From: an uncultured Rubripirellula sp.
GTDB taxonomy: Bacteria; Planctomycetota; Planctomycetia; Pirellulales; Pirellulaceae
Direction of reading: 5' to 3'
Length of the DNA: 64,000 nucleotides
Assembly (NCBI GenBank): GCA_938075415.1
Contig: CALJHC010000001.1
Span: forward strand, 124,001-188,000
Positions 1 to 8,496 of the stretch are shown here, in pieces. Each line of letters starts with the position of its first letter. Position 1 is the stretch's first letter. Under the pieces are notes generated by a model that was not told where the DNA came from, did no database searches, and saw nothing but the letters and a program-made list of their open reading frames with translations. Made by a program: the position numbers and the translations under genes.

Positions 1-94
1 AATGACACTTCAATTACCCCTTGGGACAGGACCGGACCGATCTCGGTGGCTTGAGCGATCAACTCACGCCGGTTCTAACTGACTCTTTAACCCG

Positions 95-571
95 TTGGTT
101 TCACCCTTGAATTTCCGTTCTCAGTTCAGTGCGTACCTTTGCATTGCATCATTGCTTTTGGGCAATGCCGCAGGCTGGTTGCACATTGGCTGTGTGAACA
201 ACGGAGTTGCCTCCTGTACCGATATCGCCTGTGCTGCAGGTGGCATAGGCGGAGTGTTCGTTGAGGAGAAAGGACACGAGAGTTGTCAACATTCACATGA
301 CGACCACCAGCCTAACCAGCGAAGCAAAACGCCTCACCACGACTCGACCGACTCCACCCCCGTGGAGAATCCTTATCCGGCCGAGCACGATTCTGACCAT
401 TGCAGTGTCTGTCAAAACTTCTTCGCTTCCCGAACGGCTGCAAATCTCACGGGACAGACAACCGCAGAATTTCTGCAGAATGCAGAATCCATTCTTCGCC
501 GCCCAGGTCGTGTGCTCGCATCAAGCCGACCATGGAGAAGTATCTCAGTCAGGGGACCGCCGAGAGCTTAA
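95..571 (+). CDS. His/Cys-rich secreted protein, unknown function
   Basis: A 158-residue protein read from a TTG start; an in-frame stop at 80-82 leaves little room for another start. Residues 10-30 form a hydrophobic signal-like segment. The middle is rich in His, Asp and Cys (ESCQHSHDDH, PHHDSTDST, HDSDHCSVCQ), which suggests binding of a soft or transition metal outside the cytoplasm. The HCSVCQ motif recalls small bacterial proteins with a conserved C-x-x-C, but no family was recognised with confidence. It lies 55 bp upstream of the DUF58 gene in the same direction and is probably the first gene of the operon running to 7166. The metal-binding role is inferred from composition only. Confidence 0.6.
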   Translation: MVSPLNFRSQFSAYLCIASLLLGNAAGWLHIGCVNNGVASCTDIACAAGGIGGVFVEEKGHESCQHSHDDHQPNQRSKTPHHDSTDSTPVENPYPAEHDSDHCSVCQNFFASRTAANLTGQTTAEFLQNAESILRRPGRVLASSRPWRSISVRGPPRA

Positions 572-626
572 GTGATTCTCGGTTTCTTTACCCCCTTACA
601 ACTTTGCTTACCTGAGGTACGCAATC

Positions 627-1847
627 ATGGCAATTGCCCATGATGTATCCGAGGGCAAGGGCTTGGTAGCGCGTTTGCTGACTACCGACTTTTGTCCATC
701 GGCAAATCGTTTTGTTTATTGGTTGAAAGAACCAGTTGGCTGGTTCGTTTTGGCGACTGTCGTAAGCGTTGTCGTCGGACTCTACGTTGCACCCATTGGA
801 TGGACCCTAGCTGCATCACTCGCCTTTCTGATTGCGGTTGGCATGGTATGGCCAGCAATTGCGGTCCGTGCAGTGCGATGTGCCTTGGCCCCTGACAGCC
901 AGCATGTACATGAGGATGAGGCTTGCGAACTGCGGGTCGAGATTCAAAACCGATGGCCTCTTCCCATTTGGGGTTTAGCGGTCGAAGGATTTCTAGACCG
1001 CAAGTGCGAGTCATCGGACAAGGCGGATATCCCCACCGTAGCGCTCGCTTTCGTGCGAGCGATGGCCACATCGACTTATCGGATTTCATTACGCCCCGAG
1101 TTACGGGGACGATACCCTGACGAGGAGGTAGTGTTGACGTGCTCGTTCCCATTTGGGATCTGGACGGCAAAGCAAAAAATCAAGTACGTGCAACCGATGA
1201 CGGTATGGCCCAAGACGTACCCGATTGCCGGGCAGTCGACAACGGCCGGACGAGAGGCGAGTGATTTCGGCGAAGGTCAGCGCAGCGGACGCATCGGTGA
1301 TTTCCTCGGTGTGCGTGAATATCGCCATAGTGATTGCATGCGTCAGGTGAATTGGGTCGCAACGGCGAGGTATGGTGACTTGATCGTAACTGAACGTCGT
1401 CAACCGCAGTGCTCCGGCATGCTGATCATTGTTGATGCACGCAACCGTCACTCCACTCGTGAACAGCTAGATGATCAGATCCGCGTTGCCGCGAGTTTGT
1501 TGGAAAATTTGCATCAGTCAGCCGTGCCCCTGAGATTACAGGTGGGCAAGCAATACCTTCAAGTCAGGCGGGGCTGGGAAGGCTTTGTGCAGATGATGGA
1601 TCTGTTGGCGGACATCCCAGCTGATGGATTCAATGATTCATCACCGCGACTAGCATCTTTAGAGACTGTCTCGATCAAGATCTCATCAAACGCTGACGGA
1701 AATGTCTTGACGGACATTTCGGATCCAACGGTGAATCAACGATCCATGAACAGCGATAAGCAAAGAGTGATTTATCGCAATCACGGACTTGCAAACCAGT
1801 TGCTTTCGTTTTGGGCGGAGGTGCGTGATGCAAACGTCGTTGCGTAA
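627..1847 (+). CDS. DUF58 domain-containing membrane protein
   Basis: A 406-residue protein with two N-terminal membrane segments (about 37-55 and 60-80), an extracytoplasmic region and a DUF58 region from about residue 215. The diagnostic stretch is GDFLGVREYRHSD followed by VNWVATARYGDLIV, matching the family pattern of an REY..GD-type motif and a W..(S/T)AR motif. DUF58 proteins are usually encoded with a MoxR AAA+ ATPase and a transglutaminase-like protein and are thought to form a chaperone-like complex at the envelope. Here the order is DUF58, transglutaminase-like, MoxR. The next gene starts inside its 3' end, so the two are probably translationally coupled. Its exact substrate is unknown. 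Confidence 0.88.
   Translation: MAIAHDVSEGKGLVARLLTTDFCPSANRFVYWLKEPVGWFVLATVVSVVVGLYVAPIGWTLAASLAFLIAVGMVWPAIAVRAVRCALAPDSQHVHEDEACELRVEIQNRWPLPIWGLAVEGFLDRKCESSDKADIPTVALAFVRAMATSTYRISLRPELRGRYPDEEVVLTCSFPFGIWTAKQKIKYVQPMTVWPKTYPIAGQSTTAGREASDFGEGQRSGRIGDFLGVREYRHSDCMRQVNWVATARYGDLIVTERRQPQCSGMLIIVDARNRHSTREQLDDQIRVAASLLENLHQSAVPLRLQVGKQYLQVRRGWEGFVQMMDLLADIPADGFNDSSPRLASLETVSIKISSNADGNVLTDISDPTVNQRSMNSDKQRVIYRNHGLANQLLSFWAEVRDANVVA
1817..1821 (+). promoter_or_regulatory. Shine-Dalgarno deciding the transglutaminase-like start
   Basis: GGAGG ends 6 bp before ATG 1828. It lies inside the last codons of the DUF58 gene, which supports the internal start and translational coupling. Confidence 0.6.
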
Positions 1848-4089
1848 ACGAATCGAAACCATTCTCTTAGCATTCCTGGGGATTGCCTCGGTTATGCCTC
1901 TGCGATACTTCGTCGAATCGCATGTCTGGTTTTTCTTGGAAATGACCAGCCTGCTAATCGCCTTCATTGGGACGGTTGTGGCTCAATCGCATGGTGAACG
2001 ATACCGGGGCGCGAAGCATGCCGTTGTCCCCGCAGCCGTTGCGCTAGCTATGACTCCTGCCTTCTTTGCGGTAGCTGCTCGCTGGCTTTTTGCTTCGCCA
2101 ATTGCATTTGAAATTTCAATGCTTTCAACAGGCGGTGCAACCTCGCTAGCAATCGCAGCGGTAGCACGAACCGGTCGAACACTTTCCTTATCGCTTATCA
2201 CCAGCGGATTCTTAGTACTCTTCTGCACAGCGATCTCAGACGATCAATACGCAATTGTCTTGCCGTTGGTATGGATGCTGTTATGCGTTTGGCACCTAGT
2301 GGCCAACCATTGGGAACGTCTTGAAATGGCGATGCCTGATTCAATCCAACGAAATTTTTATCTACGACCAAGCATCGCCCTTTTGACTCTTTTAGTGCTT
2401 GCCATCGGAGCCTATGTGGTTAGAGATCGCATTCCAAACTCAAACCAACTCTTGTTCGGTTTCATGCCCACCAGCGGTGGTAGCGTGTGGACCGACCCAG
2501 CGGCTCGAGACGGAGTTGGTAACGGTGATGCTGCAATCGCGGCCAAAGACCATGCAGAATCATTCGGTGCCGTGGATTCAGATATTTTCTTGGAGTCAAC
2601 GGAGTCAACCTTGTTCGACATGGCGAATGACATGATTGGCGAACCAATTCCAAAAATTAAATGGGAAAGACGACAATCAGTTGGTAACGAAAACTTCATT
2701 TCCATGCATGAATCAGCGTCGAGAACCGAGCAAGGAGGGGGAATATTTTCGACAGAGCGAATGCCGCCAAAGAAACATCGCCACTTGAACGATGCAAAGG
2801 ACCCTGCGCTGGTGCAGTGGGATGGTCCCACCGGCATACGACTAGCAATGCATCGGTACGACCATTTTGATGGCCATGATTGGTCACAGTCCAAAGACTA
2901 TGAAAATAAAACGCTGACCCCGGTAAATATCGGTGACGCGACCTGGTTCTTTAATCCACGCCTGCGTCCTTTTTTACAAGACAATTCTGATGCCGTTAGC
3001 GTGGGATTACTCAAAGTCAACCAACTTAATTCTCAACGCATTCCTGCACCGATGATGACCGCTGGTGTTCATGTCAAGGAAGTTGATCGGCAAGATTTTT
3101 TTGGAATCCATAGGGACGGTAGTCTTTTCATGCCGGACCGGGAACGGATTCCACCGTTAACTGTCGTGCACATCGCTGGCTTAAAAATCATGGAGGATGA
3201 AATCCGACATCATCTTGTCGCCCAGCCGAATAGACAGACCTCAATTTCTAACTCAGTTACTGGCGTAACAGCCAGCATGCTGGAAGTGCTGATCAATTCG
3301 GTCAATGGGCAAGACATGATTCCCTTTGAGCAACTCTCGGCATGCCTTGATAAGCTCCGTCGTGAATTCACTTTCGATCGAAATGGGTCGGCCGCCGCCG
3401 GTTCCCTTAGGGAATTCTTAAAAACGCGTCGCGGCGGTGACCACCTGTTCGCGACCACAGCTGCTCTGTTAGCGAGAAAACTAGGGTTGCCTTCACGTTT
3501 GGTTGAGGGATTTTATGTTCGACCAGAGGCGTTTGACATTACAGCCGGCCATGCATCGGTGCTTCCACGCGACGTGCATCTGTGGGCTGAAGTCCAACTG
3601 AACGATGGTCGCTGGATTGAAATCGAACCGACGCCAGGATATCAGCAACCTGTCTACCATCCATCTTGGTGGCTGGTCACCCGTCGATGGGCTGCGGCAA
3701 GTTGGCCAATTCTCCTTGCCGGAATAACATCGCTGGGAAGTATCTACATCACCCGACGTGCATGGATTGATTGGCTACTGACTATCAGCTGGAGTCTTTC
3801 TGGATGGCTGCGACCGCGTTGGCAAATACGACTAGCCATCAGAATCATTGAAACGCGGGCACAGCTAGCTGGCCAGCGTCGCCCCCCCGGAACGACTCAA
3901 CGGGCTTGGCTCGAGCAACTCACCATGGCTGATGAAACAATTTCTCGCGCAGCGGCACGGTTCTGCGACGCCGCGGATGCTTTGTGCTTTGGAAATAGCA
4001 ACCAGTTTACTGCATCCAACGCAGCAGGCTTGGTTGGCTGGCTTCAAATCCGAACGATCAATCAAATGACTCAGGAGTCAAAATCATGA
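1828..4089 (+). CDS. Transglutaminase-like membrane protein with altered catalytic triad
   Basis: I place the start at ATG 1828 because GGAGG lies at 1817-1821; an upstream in-frame start at 1789 lacks this. The product is 753 residues, with a run of N-terminal membrane helices, a long extracytoplasmic part, a transglutaminase-like domain (about 500-610) and one more membrane segment near 640-660. The domain has the family order, but the usual Cys of the G-x-C-x-x-F-A motif is Asp538 (GGDHLFATTAAL). His584 is kept (DVHLWAEV), and the usual Asp is Glu600 (IEPTPGY). Peptide crosslinking or cysteine protease activity therefore seems unlikely, and a binding or structural role is more plausible. 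The gene overlaps DUF58 by 20 bp and MoxR by ATGA. Confidence 0.85.
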   Translation: MQTSLRKRIETILLAFLGIASVMPLRYFVESHVWFFLEMTSLLIAFIGTVVAQSHGERYRGAKHAVVPAAVALAMTPAFFAVAARWLFASPIAFEISMLSTGGATSLAIAAVARTGRTLSLSLITSGFLVLFCTAISDDQYAIVLPLVWMLLCVWHLVANHWERLEMAMPDSIQRNFYLRPSIALLTLLVLAIGAYVVRDRIPNSNQLLFGFMPTSGGSVWTDPAARDGVGNGDAAIAAKDHAESFGAVDSDIFLESTESTLFDMANDMIGEPIPKIKWERRQSVGNENFISMHESASRTEQGGGIFSTERMPPKKHRHLNDAKDPALVQWDGPTGIRLAMHRYDHFDGHDWSQSKDYENKTLTPVNIGDATWFFNPRLRPFLQDNSDAVSVGLLKVNQLNSQRIPAPMMTAGVHVKEVDRQDFFGIHRDGSLFMPDRERIPPLTVVHIAGLKIMEDEIRHHLVAQPNRQTSISNSVTGVTASMLEVLINSVNGQDMIPFEQLSACLDKLRREFTFDRNGSAAAGSLREFLKTRRGGDHLFATTAALLARKLGLPSRLVEGFYVRPEAFDITAGHASVLPRDVHLWAEVQLNDGRWIEIEPTPGYQQPVYHPSWWLVTRRWAAASWPILLAGITSLGSIYITRRAWIDWLLTISWSLSGWLRPRWQIRLAIRIIETRAQLAGQRRPPGTTQRAWLEQLTMADETISRAAARFCDAADALCFGNSNQFTASNAAGLVGWLQIRTINQMTQESKS

Positions 4090-5069
4090 AATTGACAGCT
4101 GACAGAAGTTCAACATCCGATTCGGGTAATCTCAAAGCACCTGATCAAGTTTCGACATTGCGTAATTATTTAAGCATTGTTTTGCTCGGAAAAGAGAAAC
4201 AGATCGACTTGGCCATAGCGTGCCTGCTCTCGCGCGGTCACCTGCTACTAGATGATCTGCCGGGAACGGGAAAAACAACCCTGGCCAAAGCCATTGCTGA
4301 TGGGATTCAGGGACGCTTGGCTCGTGTGCAGTGCACTCCCGATCTGATGCCTGCCGACATCACCGGATTCAGCATGTTTAATCAAAAGGTCCGTGAATTC
4401 GAGTTTCATCCCGGTCCCGTATTCGCCGACGTGCTTTTGGCGGACGAACTAAACCGGACAACTCCTCGGACGCAGAGCGCCCTGTTAGAGGCGATGGCGG
4501 AACGGCAAGTCACCATTGACGGAAAGCCTCAATCTCTATCATCAACCTTTTTTGTGGTCGCAACACAGAATCCCATTGATTCTCATGGTGCGTACCCATT
4601 GCCCGAAGCACAGCTGGATCGCTTTGCAATCAAACTACGGATTGGTTATCCAGATCGCGATGCGCAAAGACAGATTCTGCAGCGAGAAGTGATCAAGTCA
4701 GCACCTGAAAATTCCGGTGGGAACAACTCAGAACTGTCGCCCCTTTCACTCAGTGACTTGCAGCATCTCCAACGAGAAGTGCAAAGCGTGAACGTTCATC
4801 CTCGAGTCGCTGATTACCTGCTCGACTTGGTCGAAGCCAGTCGCGAAGACGAAGCCGTTCAATTAGGTGTCAGCCCGCGAGGCATGATGCAATGGCAAGC
4901 AATCTCACAGGCATGGGCCATGTTGAAAGGGCGAGATTTTGTCACGCCCACCGATGTGACCAGTGTCGCACATGCAGTCTTGTCAGTTCGCTTGCTCACT
5001 CATGGCGAAACGGTTGACGCCGTGATTGACCGAATCATGGATTCAGTTCCTGCGCCGGAGTATCAATGA
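4086..5069 (+). CDS. MoxR-family AAA+ ATPase
   Basis: A 327-residue ATPase with Walker A GTGKT at residues 60-64 in DDLPGTGKTTLAKA, Walker B ending in DELNR at 120-124, and the sensor stretch VVATQNPID. These and the C-terminal lid place it in the MoxR family. Such ATPases act with DUF58/von Willebrand-type partners as chaperones that mature or insert metal cofactors, or in envelope stress. Its start overlaps the preceding stop (ATGA at 4086-4089) and its stop overlaps the next start in the same way (5066-5069), so it belongs to a tightly coupled operon with the DUF58 and transglutaminase-like genes. The neighbouring His-rich proteins hint at metal handling, which is inference. Confidence 0.93.
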   Translation: MKLTADRSSTSDSGNLKAPDQVSTLRNYLSIVLLGKEKQIDLAIACLLSRGHLLLDDLPGTGKTTLAKAIADGIQGRLARVQCTPDLMPADITGFSMFNQKVREFEFHPGPVFADVLLADELNRTTPRTQSALLEAMAERQVTIDGKPQSLSSTFFVVATQNPIDSHGAYPLPEAQLDRFAIKLRIGYPDRDAQRQILQREVIKSAPENSGGNNSELSPLSLSDLQHLQREVQSVNVHPRVADYLLDLVEASREDEAVQLGVSPRGMMQWQAISQAWAMLKGRDFVTPTDVTSVAHAVLSVRLLTHGETVDAVIDRIMDSVPAPEYQ

Positions 5070-5581
5070 TGCACAAGCAAATTCTCTTAATCGGATCGAT
5101 TGTTTTGCTCGCTGGCTGTACCAATTCGGAAGTGCCAAAAGGGTCACACTTCGAACATGATCACGATGTTCCCCACCACTGGCCCGACGACCTTGCGGAT
5201 GCCGCCACAAAGATTCGGAAAAGACTCAATCCGTCAGATTCTCAGGTCGCCCACAAAGACCATTCAAATGAGCATCACGAACACGAACACGAGGATCATG
5301 TTCCGGAGAGACAAAAGACTCAAGATGAGATTGCAGACATTGTCAGTTGGATTCCTGAAATTGCTGCGGACACCAACTTATCTGAGGAGAGCTGGAACAA
5401 GATTGATCAAGCGGCCAGATCCTTATCAACCAGTCTCAAAGCCGCAGACAATGAACTGAAGTTAGACAATGAACTGAAGTCAGACAATGAACTGAGCTCA
5501 GACAATCAAGAACTGGCATTGGCTCTTTGCCAATTAATCGATCAGTTGCTGCAGAATCTTCCCGAGAACTTCCAACACTGA
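5066..5581 (+). CDS. His-rich lipoprotein
   Basis: A 171-residue predicted lipoprotein. A short hydrophobic signal ends in the lipobox LLAGC, with the acylated Cys at about residue 18. The mature part is rich in His and acidic residues (FEHDHDVPHHW, SNEHHEHEHEDH), suggesting metal binding at the membrane surface. The C-terminal third carries an 18-bp tandem repeat encoding DNELKL, DNELKS and DNELSS, a likely flexible or helical linker. The start overlaps the MoxR stop (ATGA) and the permease follows after 13 bp, so the lipoprotein may deliver or buffer metal for that permease. No named family was recognised. Confidence 0.75.
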   Translation: MMHKQILLIGSIVLLAGCTNSEVPKGSHFEHDHDVPHHWPDDLADAATKIRKRLNPSDSQVAHKDHSNEHHEHEHEDHVPERQKTQDEIADIVSWIPEIAADTNLSEESWNKIDQAARSLSTSLKAADNELKLDNELKSDNELSSDNQELALALCQLIDQLLQNLPENFQH

Positions 5582-5594
5582 GGGTATCGTCAAC

Positions 5595-7166
5595 ATGAAT
5601 TCACCCGAAGCCATGCTGATCGGAGGATTGATTCGCGTCACACAGGGACTCCTAGCGTGCGCGCCGACGCTGCTAGTTGGCCTATTGATTGCTGCAATTC
5701 TTCGATATTACATCGGTCATGATGGGACACGCCGAGTTTTCGGCGGCCATTCGATGCGGAGTTTGCCGCAGTCGTGGTTGGTTGGCATGCTATTGCCCGT
5801 TTGTTCGATTGGCGTTCTGCCAATCCTTATCCAGATGCGCAAGTCTGGCGTAAGACCCGGTGCAATGTCAGCATTCGCTTTGTCTGCACCGCTGTTCAAT
5901 CCACTCTCGTTACTTTACGGACTGACTTTAAGCCGTCCGTTAGTCATCATTTTTTTCGCATTTGGGTCGCTCCTGATTGTGACGCTCCTTGGTTTGTTAT
6001 GGGATGCATTTGATAAACGTCGGAAAACCAGTCATCAGGCTGGTAATGAAGTGGAGTGTAATCTGATCGGCCTAAGACGCTTGGCGGCTTCGGTGATTTA
6101 CATGTCTCGTGATGCTAGTGGAAAACCACTTGCATTAACCTTATTAGCCCTCTCTGGACTCGCGATTCTCGCGGGTGTCCTACCGTATGGGGCAATGCAG
6201 AATCGTGTCGAGTACGACGACCAGATGGCACCAATCACCATGATGGCCGTGTCGGTTCCGGTCTATGCCACACCGATGCTAGCGATGAGCCAACTGGGCA
6301 TGATGTTTCAGCATGCCAATTCTCCCGGTGCAGCCTTCACACTGCTGATTCTTGGAACAGGGATCAACCTCGCCACCCCATTCTGGTTTGCCAAACATTT
6401 TGGGTCGAAGCCTTCCCTGTTATGGTTCATGACACTTTTGGGGATCGTGTTGGCCATTTCATACGCAATCAACCAACCACTCGTACCGCCAGGTGTCCAA
6501 CCGGCCGGTCACACGCATGCCTTCGATATCTACGCTAATCCGCTTTCGGTTTACCATCAAAACTTGTGGACAACGGCAAAGGACGCGGTCGAGAAGCAGA
6601 TGGATGTCGCGGGTGTTATCGCATTAGGCGTCCTAGCTGTGTTGAGCTTGATCGGCATCGTGGCTCGCACCTTTCGATTCGACGAAAGCAGGCTGGTGAT
6701 CGAAAATCCGTCTCATGTCGGGAAGACTTCACGCGGGAAATTCGACATCATCGTCCCCCGAAGTGTGATTGGAGCAACGATGCTGATTGGTCTAATCGCG
6801 TTGAGCATTGTTGCCTGCTATGCCTACTATCCATCACCAGACGAATGTCTGGAGGAAATTGCGTTGGCTCGTGCAGAGTGTTTATCGGCTGCGAACAGCG
6901 GTGACGCCGAACACGCCTTGTTTTGGCTGCCCGTGTGGGAGGAGTGGAGTCGCCGCTTGGAGGTCGGAACCTTTCTACGCTGCGGTCGATTGAGACGTTA
7001 CCAAAGCATGCAGGGGTTTTTGATTCGCAAGAAACTGGAAATGCTGGAACACGAATTGGAACACGACCCCTATGAGCCTGACGAGGTGAAAGCAGTTGTC
7101 CAAAGTCTTCTATCCACCAACTCCCGCTGGGTAGGTAGCTTTAGGATGCCCTCCAAACCGGATTGA
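5595..7166 (+). CDS. Permease (ArsP/SO_0444-type), probable metal or metalloid efflux
   Basis: A 523-residue multi-pass membrane protein. The N-terminal half resembles the large permease family containing ArsP and SO_0444 transporters (PF03773-like): long hydrophobic helices, the conserved MLLPVCSIGVLPIL segment with a Cys in the membrane, and SAFALSAPLFNPLSL. A second bundle follows from about residue 175 to 295, with further helices near 335-415. The C-terminal ~100 residues are soluble and charged and appear to be an addition to the core family. It is the last gene of the operon with two His-rich proteins, so export of a metal such as Cu or Zn is a reasonable but unproven guess. Confidence 0.75.
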   Translation: MNSPEAMLIGGLIRVTQGLLACAPTLLVGLLIAAILRYYIGHDGTRRVFGGHSMRSLPQSWLVGMLLPVCSIGVLPILIQMRKSGVRPGAMSAFALSAPLFNPLSLLYGLTLSRPLVIIFFAFGSLLIVTLLGLLWDAFDKRRKTSHQAGNEVECNLIGLRRLAASVIYMSRDASGKPLALTLLALSGLAILAGVLPYGAMQNRVEYDDQMAPITMMAVSVPVYATPMLAMSQLGMMFQHANSPGAAFTLLILGTGINLATPFWFAKHFGSKPSLLWFMTLLGIVLAISYAINQPLVPPGVQPAGHTHAFDIYANPLSVYHQNLWTTAKDAVEKQMDVAGVIALGVLAVLSLIGIVARTFRFDESRLVIENPSHVGKTSRGKFDIIVPRSVIGATMLIGLIALSIVACYAYYPSPDECLEEIALARAECLSAANSGDAEHALFWLPVWEEWSRRLEVGTFLRCGRLRRYQSMQGFLIRKKLEMLEHELEHDPYEPDEVKAVVQSLLSTNSRWVGSFRMPSKPD

Positions 7167-7860
7167 TAAGCTCGCAAACGACCTGTTTCTTCGACCCAGA
7201 TTTGGAGCAAAAAACCCGCTACCACCCAAATCACACTGCATTCTAATGAAAACGCAAGCAAGGTAATCCATCCAATTGTCACGCCTGAAAAACTGATAAG
7301 CATCAGCGACTGGTGTTTTCTGTCTCACACACGTCTTGACCAAGATGCAGGACCATTATTTGGCCCAAGAATTTCCTGCAAATAATGGCGTCCTTCTACA
7401 CGTTGGTAACCACTCAAATTACACCATTGAATGATTGTGCAGTTTGAACCAGAGGATCCCACATGTGGACCATCTTGATAGGGCGTTCCCTGATTTGAGG
7501 CGAACTAAGAGACTCTGTCACTTCTCAAGTTTCGCGTACCCCCATCAGCAGCTAGATGATGCCAAGCACCTTGGTGGCAGCGATCAAGCAGGGAACACCG
7601 GCAACTGGTCGGCATTGCAAAAACACGCTACGATTCTGAGGTTCATCTCTGAACGTTCAAAGTCTGATTCGCTTCTCTATCCAGACAGCTAGGACTTTGA
7701 CGAAGCCAGTGGATGCACCGGATGTACAAAACAGTCGTGATACCTGAACCTCAGACCATCACGGACTTGGAGCTACGAGTGAATGAAATTCCTGAGAAGT
7801 CACCGAAGTGATGATTTCGGCGGAGTCTTTAGGAACTAAGGATTCAATATTCGAATTGCC
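7167..7860. other. Intergenic region, no convincing gene
   Basis: A 694-bp gap between the permease and the TusA-like gene. Open frames here (for example 7435-7692 +) start with TTG and show no family resemblance. The only structure I can point to is the overlapping pair of inverted repeats at 7347-7388. The promoter of the sulfur-transfer operon should lie near its right end, but I see no clear -35/-10 pair. Confidence 0.5.
7347..7388. repeat. Overlapping inverted repeats
   Basis: CCATTATTTG (7353-7362) is the exact reverse complement of CAAATAATGG (7379-7388), with a 16-nt loop. GCAGGA (7347-7352) also pairs with TCCTGC (7374-7379). The two pairings share base 7379 and cross each other, so they compete or form a pseudoknot-like fold. 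It could be a terminator remnant or a protein-binding site. Confidence 0.5.
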
Positions 7861-8124
7861 TTGAATAACCGCACCAATAAAACGAACGATGCAATCCTGT
7901 TTTTTGACGGTGGTGAGACCGGATGCGGGGAACTCTTGCTGGATTTGTTCCTTTTCATGCAACAACATCCCGCCGAATCCATGGTGAAAGTTCGTGCCGT
8001 TGATTCCGGGGCACCACTGGAGATCCCGGCTTGGTGCCGGCTAACAAAGCATGAGCTAGTCAAAAGCGACCATCCCTTCTACCTAATCAAAAAAATAAAT
8101 TCAAAAAGAAACGGACATGAGTGA
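7861..8124 (+). CDS. TusA/SirA-like sulfur-carrier protein
   Basis: An 87-residue protein from a TTG start; an in-frame stop at 7837-7839 limits alternatives. It has the TusA-like pattern of a beta strand, DGGETGCG with Cys22, a helix, and the second half V.VR.VDSGAPLEIPAWCRLTKHEL. Classical TusA has C-P-x-P; here it is C-G-E-L, as in the N-terminal part of the fusion at 8497. TusA proteins carry sulfur as a persulfide on that Cys. It overlaps the DsrE-like gene by 8 bp and heads a four-gene operon ending with the MetE-like gene. TusA and DsrE domains occur fused in YedF, which is linked to selenium metabolism, so selenium as well as sulfur is possible. Confidence 0.75.
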   Translation: MNNRTNKTNDAILFFDGGETGCGELLLDLFLFMQQHPAESMVKVRAVDSGAPLEIPAWCRLTKHELVKSDHPFYLIKKINSKRNGHE

Positions 8125-8482
8125 TACCTTTTGCGTCACGATTAACTCGTGCAGAGAAAACGGCGATAAAGCGACTGTTGGTTTCGTCGTGGCGACTGCT
8201 GCCTTGGGATCAGGTAAAGACACAATGGTATTTCTTAGCACCGATGGCGTCTGGGCTGCGGTCAAAGACGAGGCGGCAAAGGTGGTGGAGGGCGGACCGT
8301 TCAAACCGCTTACTGAATTAATTGAAAACTTTATCAACGCGGGCGGGAGAATAATCGCTTGCGCGCCGTGCTGCAAGAAACGCGCCATTGAACAGGATCA
8401 ATTGTTCGAAAACGTTGAAATTGCCGGGGGTGCGGTATTGGTGGAATGGCTCAGTAACGGTTCGCCAAACGTCAGCTACTAA
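8117..8482 (+). CDS. DsrE-like sulfur-transfer protein
   Basis: A 121-residue protein with a DsrE/DsrF-type fold: TVGFVVATAAL, then DTMVFLSTDGV, then a C-terminal strand VLVEWLS. The conserved Cys loop is ACAPCCKKR, with Cys82, Cys85 and Cys86. Members of this family pass persulfide sulfur between carriers such as TusA. The gene starts inside the TusA-like gene (8-bp overlap) and is followed after 14 bp by the TusA-OsmC fusion, so all should be made together. The double Cys is compatible with persulfide or perselenide relay; that role is inferred from family and context. Confidence 0.8.
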   Translation: MSDTFCVTINSCRENGDKATVGFVVATAALGSGKDTMVFLSTDGVWAAVKDEAAKVVEGGPFKPLTELIENFINAGGRIIACAPCCKKRAIEQDQLFENVEIAGGAVLVEWLSNGSPNVSY

Positions 8483-8496
8483 ATCGAATCTGTCTC

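Noticed and set aside
1..82. End of an upstream gene at the left edge
   Set aside because: Two frames run in from the edge and stop at 54 and 82. Neither is long enough to judge.
7435..7692. Possible 85-residue gene (+)
   Set aside because: TTG start, no signal, no domain and no partner; composition looks random.
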